Source: Endozoicomonas sp. SCSIO W0465
GTDB lineage: Bacteria; Pseudomonadota; Gammaproteobacteria; Pseudomonadales; Endozoicomonadaceae
Length of the DNA: 64,000 nucleotides
Direction: 5' to 3'
Assembly: GCF_023716865.1 (NCBI RefSeq)
Contig: NZ_CP092417.1
Coordinates: forward strand, 288,001-352,000
Shown here in pieces: positions 18,301 through 27,900 of the stretch. Under the pieces are notes generated by a model. That model was not told where the DNA came from, made no database searches, and saw nothing but the letters and a program-made list of their open reading frames with translations. How positions within the stretch are numbered: the first letter of the stretch is position 1; each line of letters begins with the position of its first letter. Made by a program: the position numbers and the translations under genes.

Positions 18301-19958
18301 AAAGAATATCTCTGATGAACCGCTGCACCCACGATAGGACGATCCGCCATCTGGTTGAAGCGGCACTGATCTTTTCTCAACCTTCCACTTCCACCCGGGA
18401 GCTTGAAGCCCTGTTGAACGGTGAATCCGAAACGGGCAGGCAAACATTACTATGGCATTTCTTACTTTCTGATCCAGGCAAGGCCAAGTCTCTGGTGAAC
18501 CACTACGTTAACTGGTTAGCGGACGAGACAACGGCCATGCGCCTGGTGTCGCAAAATGGCCGCATCCTTAAACACCTTGCTCCTGAAATCCGCAACCGGC
18601 GAGCGATTGTTTTTACCGCCATCAAAACCAATCCTAAGGCTATTGTTGACGCACCCGAATCGTTTAGAAACGATTTTGAGCTGATGAATTATGTTCTGGC
18701 AAATGCAGACTCTCCAAAACACTTAATTAAACTTATAGGAGCAGAACTGTGGTCAAATCCTGTGCTTTTCCGTCAGTTGTTAACCACTGCGGTTGAAAAC
18801 TGTCCATATGCTCTTTCCGCTGACGCTATAACGGCGTATCTGGAACAAAATCCTGAATTCTATAAAGAGCTTGTTCTCTTGGCCATGGAGCTAGCAAAAG
18901 ATAATTCCTACAAAATACCTCCCAACGCTTGCAGGAAAAACCTGCTTAAGGACGATCCTCTATATCGAAAACTGGCCTTAACGATATTGGCGCAAAAAAG
19001 TGCTGGGAAGTTTCTGGAATATTTTCCGGATTTGAAGAACGATCGGGAGGTTGTGTATACGGCAGTTGGGTCTGACCCCAATGCGTTACGATATGCCGGA
19101 GCTGAATTTCAAGCGGATAAAACATTAGTCAAAGAAGCAGTCGATAAGAAGGGGCACGTTCTGAAATTTGCCAGTGAAGAACTCAGGGATGATAAAGAGA
19201 TTGTGCTGGCAGCCGTCAGAAATAATGGCTTTGCCCTGGAATACGCCAGTGAACGATTAAGGGCTGATCCGATCATTGTTTCCGCAGCGCTGGAAAATGC
19301 GGCCCATGCCCTGGAGTTTGCCGCTGAGCCATTTAAACAGGACCCCTATTACCTCCGACTGGCTGTTCGTCATCATGACTCTCAACACTCTATTCGTGAT
19401 TATCTTGATGTGGTTCAGCGTGGCAATAAGGAATTATTAACCATCATCGTGTCAATAGACCCCAATAGCTTTGTATACGCCAGTTATGGGTTGAGAGATG
19501 ATGAAGCGTTGGCGCAGCTGGCGGTGCAAGGTAACGGTATACTACTTGAGTGTGCCAGTTGCAGGCTGCGTGGTCATGAGCCTACTGTCCGGCAGGCCGT
19601 TCAAAGCAATGGTATGGCGCTTGAGTATGCCAGCCCGGACTTGCAGGACAATGAAGAGCTGGTCAAGCTGGCGGTGCAAAATTGCGGTATGGCGCTGGCG
19701 TTTGTCAGTGAACGGCTCAGGAGTAACCCGGAAGTGGTCAGACTTGCCCTGCAACAAAATCCGCTGGCGCTACAGTTTGCCGGTGATGCCTGTCGCAATG
19801 ATCCAGAACTGGTCGGCATGGCCCTGGAGCTTGATGGCAATGTCCTGCGGTATGTTGGACGTTCATTACAAAGTAAGCCGTGGGTCATTACTGCAGCTGT
19901 CAACAGTATCGGGTCTGTTGCTGTAAGGCATATTCATTCAACAATCTTTCGTGGATAA
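15354..19958 (+). CDS. PEP synthase/PPDK-like domain fused to DUF4116 repeats
   Basis: A 1534-residue protein. Residues about 95-416 match the ATP-grasp half of PEP synthase/pyruvate phosphate dikinase: GGKGMFLTLMQNAGLPVPPF (97-116), PVIVRSSGVAEDSFGN (216-231), and DFEFAIDQDNRVWFLQVRPIT near 396-416. Residues about 460-512 look like the swivelling phosphohistidine domain, with ARNDHIS placing a His (497) where the catalytic His sits. The PEP/pyruvate-binding barrel is absent. After a long unassigned middle (about 560-1130), residues about 1170-1520 hold roughly eight DUF4116-type repeats (for example DDKEIVLAAVRNNGFALEYA). Family members transfer phosphate from ATP through His; the acceptor here is unknown. 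AAAGGGA precedes two adjacent ATGs. A truncated near-identical copy lies at 6843-9701. Confidence 0.8.
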   Translation: MMFNAPSDFSRYPDTEPGFTVLPDTRAADIPNRETLPSGISDIKALTRKCRVTERDTTVMPGCADHEINATLLKIRRCSESQLDSHSQNIPSREGLGGKGMFLTLMQNAGLPVPPFRCIKTDTVQAIENVQLDVRPLLATLKDGHEFPDETASLAAIKRWIARMDPSEQQQRWLEALSSFVAGPDCYQQIRALPIADTLRTVYEDLRTGLTQPDSPVIVRSSGVAEDSFGNAQAGKYESVVHGQADIVATCLQVLASAYRPAVFSQQATQGMSIILQQCIPCRVGGVAMSYRGIEDSTLVIEYGPGQPKAVVSGQHGITPHCYEIKRNGKQWEAVFNPGSPDGGFVLRANEQNGYVEEWTTFDGNAEAAEPLGKDALDSLVQGGKKLEDALMSPVDFEFAIDQDNRVWFLQVRPITRLPGGSQFSIASPSRYLDQGTPVSDGCGSGLALATDRPINDSCLPDNVVLFCDHGGDWLLAPEVLAKTQGVVLKKGARNDHISISLRQAAIPCLLVDQPQWWPDGDSPEQVTLVCGQFQQQSGGFLLSGDREQELLSLRGGSANPDYQTALATLQAWQPALPEKEPCVARRFSWLSEQNSRLLNFLGAERLVNLCLSKNGTVQLSMHPERRAILQGCVREIGNFMQETRAFLSGYAQFLMLGAAADPKLGQQYSEEITALDQQLALLQAKVEQALADVTRPFLSEGELPAPGSDFQQWRASCQLLKDLLQRLESVNSVQRIESVHELILWLHKCFLARLWPVASASGQGTVSRLFTTKFSGAKYECFHIIDFSTSQEAPLFDSTCYDALRQFSADNVTVLNMPDCTRLSIQLQAHTCTIDLLEQADGGKQRTFRLCYSEALAGTSKERQRGKFQRIWFLTQTLSQYQKNSGFNAPEIHFNEQTGQVLFEFTHLPAREDLQRMFVDILSVLDKLGNVDYLLQPLNLYGSQTQWNMAAIRERLINPAFSATNQFALEHIYWQFASYYMKRISLMNRCTHDRTIRHLVEAALIFSQPSTSTRELEALLNGESETGRQTLLWHFLLSDPGKAKSLVNHYVNWLADETTAMRLVSQNGRILKHLAPEIRNRRAIVFTAIKTNPKAIVDAPESFRNDFELMNYVLANADSPKHLIKLIGAELWSNPVLFRQLLTTAVENCPYALSADAITAYLEQNPEFYKELVLLAMELAKDNSYKIPPNACRKNLLKDDPLYRKLALTILAQKSAGKFLEYFPDLKNDREVVYTAVGSDPNALRYAGAEFQADKTLVKEAVDKKGHVLKFASEELRDDKEIVLAAVRNNGFALEYASERLRADPIIVSAALENAAHALEFAAEPFKQDPYYLRLAVRHHDSQHSIRDYLDVVQRGNKELLTIIVSIDPNSFVYASYGLRDDEALAQLAVQGNGILLECASCRLRGHEPTVRQAVQSNGMALEYASPDLQDNEELVKLAVQNCGMALAFVSERLRSNPEVVRLALQQNPLALQFAGDACRNDPELVGMALELDGNVLRYVGRSLQSKPWVITAAVNSIGSVAVRHIHSTIFRG

Positions 19959-20066
19959 AGCAAAGAAGGCAGATTAATTCAACTCAGTTTTCTGCCATCC
20001 TCGCTACGGGCGCTATTCTCGGTCAGCCTCCTAGTGCAGCCAAGCGTTGTTATGCATACACAAGCA

Positions 20067-20097
20067 CCTCGTTCCCACGCAGAGCATGGGAACGAGG
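20067..20097. repeat. REP-like palindrome
   Basis: CCTCGTTCCC and GGGAACGAGG form a 10-bp stem around ACGCAGAGCAT. The sequence resembles REP-type palindromes scattered through proteobacterial genomes. It lies between two convergent genes (ending 19958 and 20116) and may stop or stabilise both transcripts. Confidence 0.7.
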
Positions 20098-20115
20098 GGG
20101 TTGGCTGTATGGGTA

Positions 20116-20589
20116 TTAGCGCTTTTCTGCACTAGGGGAGCGCTCATTATCGCTCTCGTCAGGGAAAGGAAAATAGGGAACGGGCAATGGCGGCAATGAT
20201 TCAGGCGGCGGTGATTCAATCGATTCATAAGGTAGAGATGGTTGGGGTAGTAGAGATGCCGATGACATAAAAGAAGGTGGCTCAGAAACCACTACAGCCG
20301 TTAATGCGGTGGGATAGTTGACCCAGATCTGTCCTATGAGTGCTGGCTTAAGGTCCCGGCATGGTTGACCAGACACATCGACTTGCTCAGTATCGGTCAG
20401 TAATGGTCGTCTCATGTCTGCCGGGTAATTTGTCGACGGTCTTGGGCAACAAATTTTCGCCATGGACGCTTGAACAAACCTTAATCCGTTAAAGCAACCC
20501 TGACATGGATCAGAATGGGTAACTTCCCCTGCCGAATTACGGGCAGCCGGGAAAAAAAGTCCTTTTTCGCTATTCCCACCAATGTTCAT
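20116..20589 (-). CDS. Cys-containing, Pro-rich hypothetical protein
   Basis: A 157-residue ORF with a strong ribosome site (GGAGG, 5 nt before ATG 20589). The N-terminal half has several Cys residues (HSDPCQGCFNG, MAKICCPRP); the C-terminal 60 residues are Pro/Ser-rich (ESPPPESLPPLPVPYFPFPD) and acidic. No transmembrane segment or signal peptide and no known family. The IS701-type element at 20706 sits 117 bp upstream and may have removed its promoter. Confidence 0.5.
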   Translation of the reverse strand: MNIGGNSEKGLFFPAARNSAGEVTHSDPCQGCFNGLRFVQASMAKICCPRPSTNYPADMRRPLLTDTEQVDVSGQPCRDLKPALIGQIWVNYPTALTAVVVSEPPSFMSSASLLPQPSLPYESIESPPPESLPPLPVPYFPFPDESDNERSPSAEKR

Positions 20590-20705
20590 ACAAACCTCCG
20601 GAGTCCCGACAAACCTGACGTTGAAATTACTATCTCGAATTAGATATAGGACCGGTTATTTCTGAAAAAGTTCCATAAAAGAATTTATTGGTTGTGAATT
20701 CAGCC

Positions 20706-21817
20706 TAGGACTTACGCATTGACAACAGGCTCTAAAATTTGATAATGCCAAAAAACAGATGTCTTCAGGGATGAAAGTGAGAACTACCACTCGACCGACC
20801 ACTGCACGATGCACTCTTGCAAAATACATTGGCTTTTTGATTAGTGAGCCAAAATCATCAACATGCACAAGACTGGCCGAGGTTACCGACTTTTCTCACG
20901 ATAGCGCAAACCGCTTTCTTAAGCGTGAAAACTATCAGCCCAAAGATATGTACGATGAAGCAGTCAAAAGTTTAAACCCTATTGGCGGCACCCTGAGCGT
21001 TGATGACAGCGTGCTCGACAAACCTTATAGCTACTCCGTGGCACTGGTTGGCCACTTTTGGTCGGGTAAACATCACCGAGTGGTTAAGGGAGTTAACCTC
21101 ATCACCCTTTATTACACCGACGTATCCGGGCGCCATATGCCGGTGAATTACAGGATATACGACAAATCGGAAGACAAGACAAAAAACGACTACTTCCGTG
21201 AAATGTTGATTGAAGTGCTGGTATGGGGGCTGAAGCCAGCGTTCGTTACCGGTGACTCCTGGTACAGCTGCACGACTAACCTGAAGACGATTAAAAACCA
21301 TCAGACTGGGTTTATGTTTGCCGTTGAGAAAAACAGGACAGTATCACTGGAAAAAGGTAAATGGCAGCAGGTTCAACACCTCGACATCCCCGACAATGGT
21401 CTGGATGTATGGCTCAAAGACTTCGGTAAGATCCGGTTGTTCAGGACGATGCTAAAAGACCAGCGTCGCCACTACGTGGTTTACTTGCCAGAGGAAGTCC
21501 CTTTTGAACGCAATGACTTCAAGCAGATCCATGACCAGCACTGGCAGATCGAACAGTTTCACAGGGCGATCAAGCAGGTTTGCCATATTGAGCACTTTCA
21601 GGTTCGCAGCGAACGACCCGTCAGAAACCATATATTTGCTGCAATTTTAGCTTTTGTTTATCTCCAGAAAATGCAGATAGAGCAGGAGTTTACGAATATT
21701 TATCAGCACCAACGGGGGCTGTTTAAAGAGACAATAGGCGCTTTCATTGAGAGTTTTGCAAAGGGGAAGGATCACCTCCTACCAAAATTTATCGGTGTCA
21801 TCAATGCGTAAGTCCTA
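20706..21817 (+). mobile_element. IS701-like insertion sequence
   Basis: The element is 1112 bp with inverted repeats TAGGACTTACGCATTGA at both ends and a 5-bp direct repeat CAGCC at 20701-20705 and 21818-21822 (4 bp if the terminal base is assigned to the IS). One intact transposase fills it. Confidence 0.88.
20759..21811 (+). CDS. IS701-like transposase
   Basis: A 350-residue DDE transposase with catalytic Asp regions in GTLSVDDSVLDKPYS and FVTGDSWYSCTTN, and a C-terminal HWQIEQFHRAIKQVCHIEHF with the catalytic Glu, as in IS701/IS4-related enzymes. The frame is complete, so it may be active. Confidence 0.9.
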   Translation: MSSGMKVRTTTRPTTARCTLAKYIGFLISEPKSSTCTRLAEVTDFSHDSANRFLKRENYQPKDMYDEAVKSLNPIGGTLSVDDSVLDKPYSYSVALVGHFWSGKHHRVVKGVNLITLYYTDVSGRHMPVNYRIYDKSEDKTKNDYFREMLIEVLVWGLKPAFVTGDSWYSCTTNLKTIKNHQTGFMFAVEKNRTVSLEKGKWQQVQHLDIPDNGLDVWLKDFGKIRLFRTMLKDQRRHYVVYLPEEVPFERNDFKQIHDQHWQIEQFHRAIKQVCHIEHFQVRSERPVRNHIFAAILAFVYLQKMQIEQEFTNIYQHQRGLFKETIGAFIESFAKGKDHLLPKFIGVINA

Positions 21818-21927
21818 CAGCCGTTGGAAATTGACTCAATACATAAGTCAAGCAAGGAACTTTCCCGGGTTTAAATCATCCAACATTAAGGTGGGGCGAG
21901 ATTACCAATTAAAACGAACGGATTTAT

Positions 21928-24900
21928 ATGTTTACTATTCAGCCCGGCACTACCGGTTGTGTGCGCTATCACTGTCCGCAGCCCAACGGCCATGCTGTAC
22001 AAAAGGCATCAGACAGTACTGCATTTACCGGCCTGCTCCGGAGCGTGACTCCCGTTACAGACAGCATCAGCTATCTGAAGCAACCGTCTCCAAAGTTAGG
22101 AGATGCAATTCATTTTGTCCATAATGCGGGTGAGAAGGATGGGTTAATCCGTTTCTATCGACAAAAGACAGGCAATGGATTTCTTTTTATTATCCGGCAT
22201 CCGGACGACCTGAATCATCACCCGTTAAGAAGGCTTCACCGATATCCTGCTCCCGGCCAAAAAACCGAGTGTGCCGGGCTTATTTATCAGCCAGTGCCCA
22301 TCACTCTGATTTTCGATTGTGACCACCTCAAGCCCGGGCAGCTGGCCTCATTGAATGAACTGTTGGAGGACCCGCCCCGACTGGATGGCATGCCCGTTAG
22401 CACCACGGTTAACCGGGTTGTTCTGGCTAACGAGGAGTTAATACGCCAGCCTGACGCTCCCGGACCGGATTTCTGGCGTCGGATATTTGCTTTTAATGGA
22501 CCTTCTTCAGCAACCTTCAGTTCCGATGGCTCCCCTCATAAGGCCGTTTTGCCATCATGGTCAGTACGCTATCGCACGAAGCCGCCAGAGCCCGGAAGTT
22601 TGCTCATTCGCTGTACTGGCAAGGACGCCTTTGCCGGTCTGTTTGGTAACCTGGCCATCAATAATGATGGCAGGCAGTATTTCCACAAAGGGCTGGTCAG
22701 CAGCCAATCAGGGCCTGTGACCATTTGTCTGGTGGACCCGCCGGATAGACGGAGTCGATTTTGGCAACAGTTGTCTGACATTCTTGAGCAAGGCTACTTC
22801 CTGGCGAATGGTGAACAGGTGATGCTGCCGCCATCGCTGAGTCTGGAGCAGTATCACACCCCGACGGCTGATATTGATGCATTCAAACTTCGAGTGAACA
22901 ACACACCGGTCAAACCTGACAAAACCTGTGGGATCATCAATAGCCTTAATTTTGATACTATCTGCAGTGATCTTTCAGCCTGGGGGAGCACTCTGCAACA
23001 AATCGATACCTTTCAGAAAATGGCCAGCGAATTTGGTCAGCTGTGCATTACCGGTGAGCTGACCGATGATCAGTGGCGGGTTCTGAAACAGCGAATGGAA
23101 TTACTGTCCGCTCCCCCCGGATTGGTGACAGGCACTTTGCCGGGACCTCCAGGTGAGCTTTTGGGGAAGAGTATTGTCAGGCTTCAGACCAGCGATGTTG
23201 CCAATGCCGCTGCGGAGTCCGACAGTTATCACCTGGCCAGAGGGCAGTCATGGGAGGAGCTTTGGTTTACTAGCGAACTGAAACTTTCCGGTAAGTTGAG
23301 TTTTCGGCTGACGGAATCCCCCTTGCTGAAAAAGCTGCTTGCGGGCAAAACCGTGCTGTTGACGGGGCTGGAACACAGTCCGGTCCTGGCGGGGCATCTG
23401 GAGTCACTGCTGGCACCTGAGCCCTATCTCTGGATTTACGGCCAGAAAATTGACCTGCCCCATTGCCGGATCCATATTGTCTGGCCCATCGACCACCTGC
23501 CTGCCCGGGGGCCATGGTCCCAACGCTGGCAACAGCAACAAAAGACCGGAAGCCGTGGGCCAGCAAGCAGTGTCTCAACCATCATGACAGAAGCCGTGAT
23601 GGCCAACCATCCCGATGCAGCAGAGCCATTAACCCGTCTTTTGGACAGCATCCGGACACTGCCCCAGAGCCCGGACAAAAGCTATCCGACAATACCGGTT
23701 CAGGCGCCTTCTGAGTTTCTGACACTGCTTGAGAGCCAGATGCACATCGAACAGAGCCTTGACCGATCCAAGACCCTGGAGCCCTTCCACTGGCGTAAGG
23801 CCCTGAACAAGTTACTGGCCCATCCCACGCGAGGTGATGCTACCGTTTACAGTTTTGTAAAAGCACAAATCAACGCCCAATTTCCGGACAAGGAAGCAGG
23901 GGTCGACAGCGATGGCATTGTTGACATCCTGAAAACCCGCCCGTTCCCGAAGCTCCCAAAGGACCTGACCGATGACTTCTGGCCGTTAGCCCGATATATG
24001 GTACCGGCACTGGCGCACTCTCTGCCCCACACCTTCGACAAAATCCCGGCCCATTGTCTGGCGAAGATGGCTGGCATTATTCACTCAATGTTCCCTGAAG
24101 AAGGCATACGTGCTGATTCGGTATCGGACATCACCGACAACCTGCATTCCTTAATCCCTTCCTATCAAGGCCATCGCCTGCGTCTGCTATACGATGCCCT
24201 GCTGGTCATGGCCAGTGACAGCCACTACCGGGGTATCCCGGTGCATCAGCAGGCCATGATCCTGAATCATCAGCTGTCACTCATCACCCAACACCATCCG
24301 TCAGATCCAGTCCCGCAGCTCCAGCAGCATCTGCAACAGCAGCTTCAGCACTGCTTCCCTGATCAACTGCTGACCACGACACTGCAGACACTGGCCACAG
24401 ACTGGCTAAAGGCCTGCCGTAGTCATAATCAGCAACAGGCCAAACGGCTCACACAGCTCACCGCAATGCTCAGACAGCATAAGATCATTGACCTCAATGG
24501 TCCGGCCGGTACCGGTAAATCCTGTCTTGCCCTCGCCACCGGACAAGCGTTGCAGCAACAGCAGCACTCATCAATGGACTGGCTGGTTGCTGCCATTGAC
24601 GCCAAGCTGGACCAGCAAACCGTGAACAGTATGACCCTGGGACCAGACACCACCTGGGAAGACCTTTACGGCTCGGTCACCTTGGAAAAAGACATGATGG
24701 GTAATCTGGTCTCGCATTCGGTGCCCGGTCAGCTATCGGAGTGGGCCAAAAGTTCCCGGCCGGGCCTACTGATTATTAATGAAGCCAACCTGGTGCATCA
24801 TGGACTATTGTCTCCACTGACCGGTTTGCTGCAATCGCCTCCCCGGCTCTGCGTCAATGGCCAGACAATCTGGTTAACCGACAACCACCGGGTGTTGTTA

Positions 24901-27900
24901 ACCGGTAATCCGGAAAGTTACCGGGGCCGGAATCTTGACCCTGAATTGAAAAGTCGGATTTTACGCCTCTTTTACCGGCCACTTCCGCAGTCCATTCTGA
25001 AACAGACCATCATTGAGCCACTCCTGCCCGAGACCTGGCCTATGGAACGTAGGCTGACCGCTTCGGCAACCATCTTGTCCCTACTGGCCGAGTATAAAAA
25101 ACTGGTATCCAGAGACTATGAGCTGACGCCAAGGGATCTGAACGACATCATGGCCCGGTTCAGAATGATCGCTGCTGATGCACCATGCCCCGCCAGCAAT
25201 GAACAGGTATTCGCATTGGCTGAAGAAGCCTGCAGACAAAGTCTGGGTGGGCGGATCGATCGGGACCAGCAATCAGAATGGCAAGCACTCAGGACTTACT
25301 GGCGCAGCTCCGGGCAGGTAGATGACCCATTGCCTGGCCCGCATCAGCACTCTTTTACTGCGTTTTTCAGCCAGTTGACAGAGGTGAATCAAAAGCGATC
25401 ACAGCCGCTGGTTATTGATACTCCGGCCACCAGAGAATACATAAAAACCTGCTGGCAATTTCTGCAGCTCAGGGAACCGGGAAGAGCTGCCATGGTAGTT
25501 GAAGGCACTGCCGGATGGGGTAAGGATGCTCTGTTACTGTTGACCCTGACCACCTGGCAACAGCAAACCGGTAAAGGCTATCAGCACTTCAATGGGGCAC
25601 CGGACCAATTTGCACAGTTTGTGGAGGCCTTTGACCGTGCCTGGCGTCTGGGTGAAGTGTTAGTGGTCAGTGAACTCAATATTATGCCTTCAGGCCCCCT
25701 GGAAGAGTTCCTCAATGATCGCCTGCCACTGCCCCACAAGGCCGGGTTCAGATTGATTGGTACCATTAATCCACCCACCTATCCCGGACGGACGGCGTTT
25801 CCGCCGTCATTGACCAGCCGATTTACCCGCGTTCTGGTTAATAACGATATTATTAATGACTATCGTCTCAGATTGCAGGCCATGGGGGTACCAGACATAC
25901 TGAGTTGGTGGCTGACCGCTTGTGCCAGTGCCATCAATAATGACTTCCGGCGCCGTCGCATCCCCCTTGAACTGACCCTGCCGCAAATCCTTCAGGCCGC
26001 TGATCAGTTGGCCAAAACCACCATGGATCGGTGGACTGACAGTTTGATGCAGGCGTGGAAACCCTATCTGGCGTGTTTGTCAGATCCAGGCAAAAAATGG
26101 CCGTGTATTCCCGGGCAGTCATCAAGACAGTCATCAGAAAAGCAATCTTCCAAAGCTTCGCCCACCGAACCGGCAAAGATTTTCAGTTTGGGCAGGGCCC
26201 CTGGTGTCTCTGCCGTATTTCAGGTAACCAGATACTTTCCCCGTGAATGGGACACCGACCTGTATCGACTTGAGTTGCACACAGTCAGTGTGACGGCTGA
26301 CCAACAGTTGGCCAGTCGTCAATTGTCGGGCCAACTCATCAATCGGAATGACCTTTTGTCCCTGTTACCCTGGCGTGGCTCTCTGCAAGCGGGCGAAACC
26401 CCAGGGCGCATGGCACTGGAACCCGGGAACGAATGGCAATCATTGCCATCACTGACCCCCGCCGACCGGTTGAGCGGTGTGAGAACTATTCCGGAACAGG
26501 CACAGCTGGAACTGGCAAAGGATAACCAAACCGGCCAATACGTTGTTCGTTCCCCGATGGCTGAACCGGTGACGGTGGATTTTATTATCCACCCCGACCT
26601 GACTTACTTTGAGCCGCTGACTTTTGACCACAGCATTTCAACACTACCCGGGCGATGCCCTGCCCTGATCAAAGTCCATCTGGATAAGGAGGTTTTCTCG
26701 CGGAAACCAACCCACTCCCGCTACTACCGGGAGTTGCACAAAATAGCCGATATCAGGAATTTGCCCGAACGGTTGCTGGCACTGGCCGACTGGTTCAGAA
26801 CGTTTTCTTACGACCGTAATTATACTGAGGCTGGCATCAATCTGGTCATGCGGTTAATAAAGGAGAAACAGGGAAGCTGCCGCCACCGTGCGTATCTATT
26901 TCAATTACTCTGTCTGTACTGGGGTATTGAAGCCAGAATAGTTAAATCGGTCTCGCATGCTTTTGTTGAGATCAGATGTGAGGGCGGGTGGCGACTATTT
27001 GATTTATCGGGCACAGGCAAAACCACTTGTAATTATTCTTCAGAGCCGGATTGGGATAGCCTTTACCAATCAGGGCCAGTGCAGTCAGTAAACTCACCTT
27101 GCGAGTCGGATTCAGGCGAGAGTGCCTCCGGCTGGGAACGAATCTTGTCGCTAGTGATTTCTCTTTGCCAAAAATCGCAGTGTACTTCATCCGAGTTACC
27201 CAGGGAGGCGATAAAAATTATCAGGGAGATCGTGCAGGAAGAATTCTGGAAAAATTTCTGCCCTATCCCTATGGGTCCACCACGTCAGTTTTTTTGTGCA
27301 CCAAGAATGCACGACCGGATCTATCAATTTGATATTGCCTACCATATTGCACCGGAACAGTATCTGCTGGCGGCCAGACACGCCATTGACCATTTTTCCA
27401 CCCTGGCCCTCCCTGAAAAAAAAGCCATTATTGACTGGAGTCATTGCATGCTCAACTGGTCAATCAAGCATCAATCTCCAAAAGATCATTTATTCTGTCA
27501 GTGGTCGGAGTTTGCCTGGCAACTGTATCGGCAAAAACCGGATGACTTTCCCGTACTTCCAATTCAAAGTCTGCAGGCCGTTACCCGATTCAATTTTGAT
27601 CACAATGGTATGGCCCTAAGAATATGCCAGCGCATATTCCGGCTTGAGTCCATCAACAGAACCTGTCTGGAAGCTGTAAGCAACCATCCGGAGGAAGAAA
27701 ATTTTTCCCTGCTTTACGACTGGGAAAAATTGCCTGAGGTGCCTGTTACCGAGGTTTATTGGTGCCACAGCTCCCGGGGCAAACCGGATATAGCCCGACT
27801 AATCCGGGGTGAACCCTGTTTCCCGGAGAAAAAAACCTTTTACCAGCAGACGCCTACCCTGATGTTTTCCGCGCAGTTTCTGATTGGCCGGGCGTTGGAA

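Noticed and set aside
25081..25272. Minus-strand short frames within the giant AAA+ gene as possible overlapping genes
   Set aside because: No ribosome sites or conserved motifs; expected by chance in a long high-GC gene.
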